Notes under the pieces: model-generated | Databases searched by the model: none | What the model saw: only the letters and a program-made list of their open reading frames with translations | Told to the model about the DNA's origin: nothing | Assembly: GCA_023411445.1 (NCBI GenBank) | Contig: JAEYOT010000807.1 | Coordinates: forward strand, 1 to 6,211 | Direction: 5' to 3' | DNA length: 6,211 nt | From: Pseudomonadota bacterium | GTDB taxonomy: Bacteria; Myxococcota_A; Polyangia; Polyangiales; Polyangiaceae | Shown here: piece after piece, positions 5,606-6,211 of the stretch | Layout of the letters: each line of letters starts with the position of its first letter | Position numbering within the stretch: position 1 is the stretch's first letter | Position numbers and translations under genes: made by a program

Positions 5606-6211
5606 CACGCATCCGAGAAGCGGTGTGATAGTACGTGAGCTGGGAGTCGCGGTAGACTCTTAGTCGGCTGGCCAGGTCGTGAAGGATCTTGTTCTCCGAC
5701 CGCGCCAGGTTGGTGAGCTCCCCCGGGTCGTCCTTCAGGTCGAACAGGCGCGGCTGCTCCAACGCGCCAGTCAAGACCAGCTTGTAGCGGCTCGTGACCA
5801 CCGCCAGATCCCAGCGCAACGGTGTCTGCACGGTCACGAACGCGGCGCGCTCCTCCGGAATCGGCTGCAAGAGATCGTGCCCCTGCATCGCCGGGTGCGG
5901 CGAGAGGCCCATGGCCGACAGCACCGTCGGCGCCACGTCCACGTGCGAAGCCACCCCGTCCACCCTGCGCGGCTCGTGGCCGGGCAACTGCATGATCAGT
6001 GGGACCCGAATGGTCTCTTCGTAAAGCTCGTTGCCGTGCTGACCGAAGCCGTGCTCGAAGAAGGCTTCACCGTGATCGCCGGTCACGACCACGATGGTGT
6101 CTTTCAAGCGAGGCCCCAGCGCTTCCAGCAGCCTCCCCAGCTGAGCGTCGACATAGTGGAGTGAGTTGAAGTAGCGATTGCGAATGACGTGATTCTTCTC
6201 GGCGGGATAAT
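5580..6211 (-). CDS. Sulfatase-family hydrolase, C-terminal part (5' end outside window)
   Basis: The frame is open from the right edge to TAG at 5582-5580, giving 209 visible residues. They match the C-terminal half of the sulfatase/alkaline-phosphatase superfamily. Visible motifs are R-Y-F-N-S-L-H-Y-V-D-A-Q-L-G (residues 12-25), metal-binding G-D-H-G-E (44-48), E-H-G-F-G-Q-H-G (52-59), Y-E-E-T-I-R-V-P-L-I (63-72), D-V-A-P-T-V-L near 91-97, and the characteristic L-F-D-L-K-D-D-P-G-E-L-T-N-L near 155-168. The nucleophile region (C/S-x-P-S-R in true sulfatases), any signal peptide and the start codon lie outside, so sulfatase cannot be told apart from a phospho-transferring relative, although the EHG-HG pattern favours sulfatase. 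A TTG at 6107 is not the real start, because family-conserved sequence continues upstream of it. Its 3' end overlaps the glycosyltransferase gene, pointing to one transcript. Confidence 0.92.
   Translation of the reverse strand, partial: YPAEKNHVIRNRYFNSLHYVDAQLGRLLEALGPRLKDTIVVVTGDHGEAFFEHGFGQHGNELYEETIRVPLIMQLPGHEPRRVDGVASHVDVAPTVLSAMGLSPHPAMQGHDLLQPIPEERAAFVTVQTPLRWDLAVVTSRYKLVLTGALEQPRLFDLKDDPGELTNLARSENKILHDLASRLRVYRDSQLTYYHTASRMRDEYPPRVQ

Noticed and set aside
4793..5638. Long plus-strand open frame of 281 codons opposite the glycosyltransferase gene.
   Set aside because: It is antisense to a gene with clear family motifs. Its protein is rich in Gln, Arg, His and Gly with no recognisable domain, as expected for a shadow frame in GC-rich DNA.
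5580..6107. TTG 6107 as the start of a short 175-residue sulfatase gene.
   Set aside because: The same frame continues to the window edge with family-typical sequence (R-Y-F-N-S-L-H-Y-V-D-A-Q-L-G), so this is a partial gene whose start lies outside.

Overview
The window is GC-rich throughout and is densely coded by five protein genes: three complete, and two running off opposite edges. The mix suggests a Gram-negative delta-type bacterium, most plausibly a myxobacterium (Myxococcota). Pointers are an NtrC-type sigma-54 activator, an outer-membrane lipoprotein with an Ig-like domain, a pilin-like protein with a D-x-D-x-D-G motif, and a large TMTC-like membrane glycosyltransferase. The taxonomic call is inference from style and was not checked by any search. 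No RNA genes, insertion sequences, CRISPR arrays or obvious horizontal-transfer scars were seen.

Left part (1-2017). A lipoprotein gene starts at 433 on the minus strand and leaves the left edge. It is divergent from a sigma-54-dependent response regulator (514-1989, plus strand). The short region between them holds a possible promoter and a palindrome, and a second palindrome lies near an alternative start of the regulator. The regulator has intact receiver, AAA+ and Fis-type DNA-binding domains, and its C-terminal helix-turn-helix reads like the PilR group. No sensor kinase is visible.

Right part (2018-6211). Four genes on the minus strand are packed head to tail and look like one operon, read from right to left. 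They are the C-terminal part of a sulfatase-family enzyme, a 718-residue TMTC-like GT-C glycosyltransferase with a TPR-like tail, a pilin-like protein with a non-standard cleavage site, and an inner-membrane-anchored TPR protein. The junctions overlap by 26 nt, by 13 nt (or a 41-nt gap, depending on the pilin start), and by 14 nt, so translational coupling is likely. The operon promoter lies beyond the right edge. It converges on the regulator gene with only 28 nt between the two stop codons.

The most interesting reading is a surface-structure locus in which a pilin-like protein is made together with a protein-glycosylating enzyme, a sulfatase-type hydrolase and a TPR assembly factor, beside a PilR-like regulator. 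That functional link is inference from gene order.
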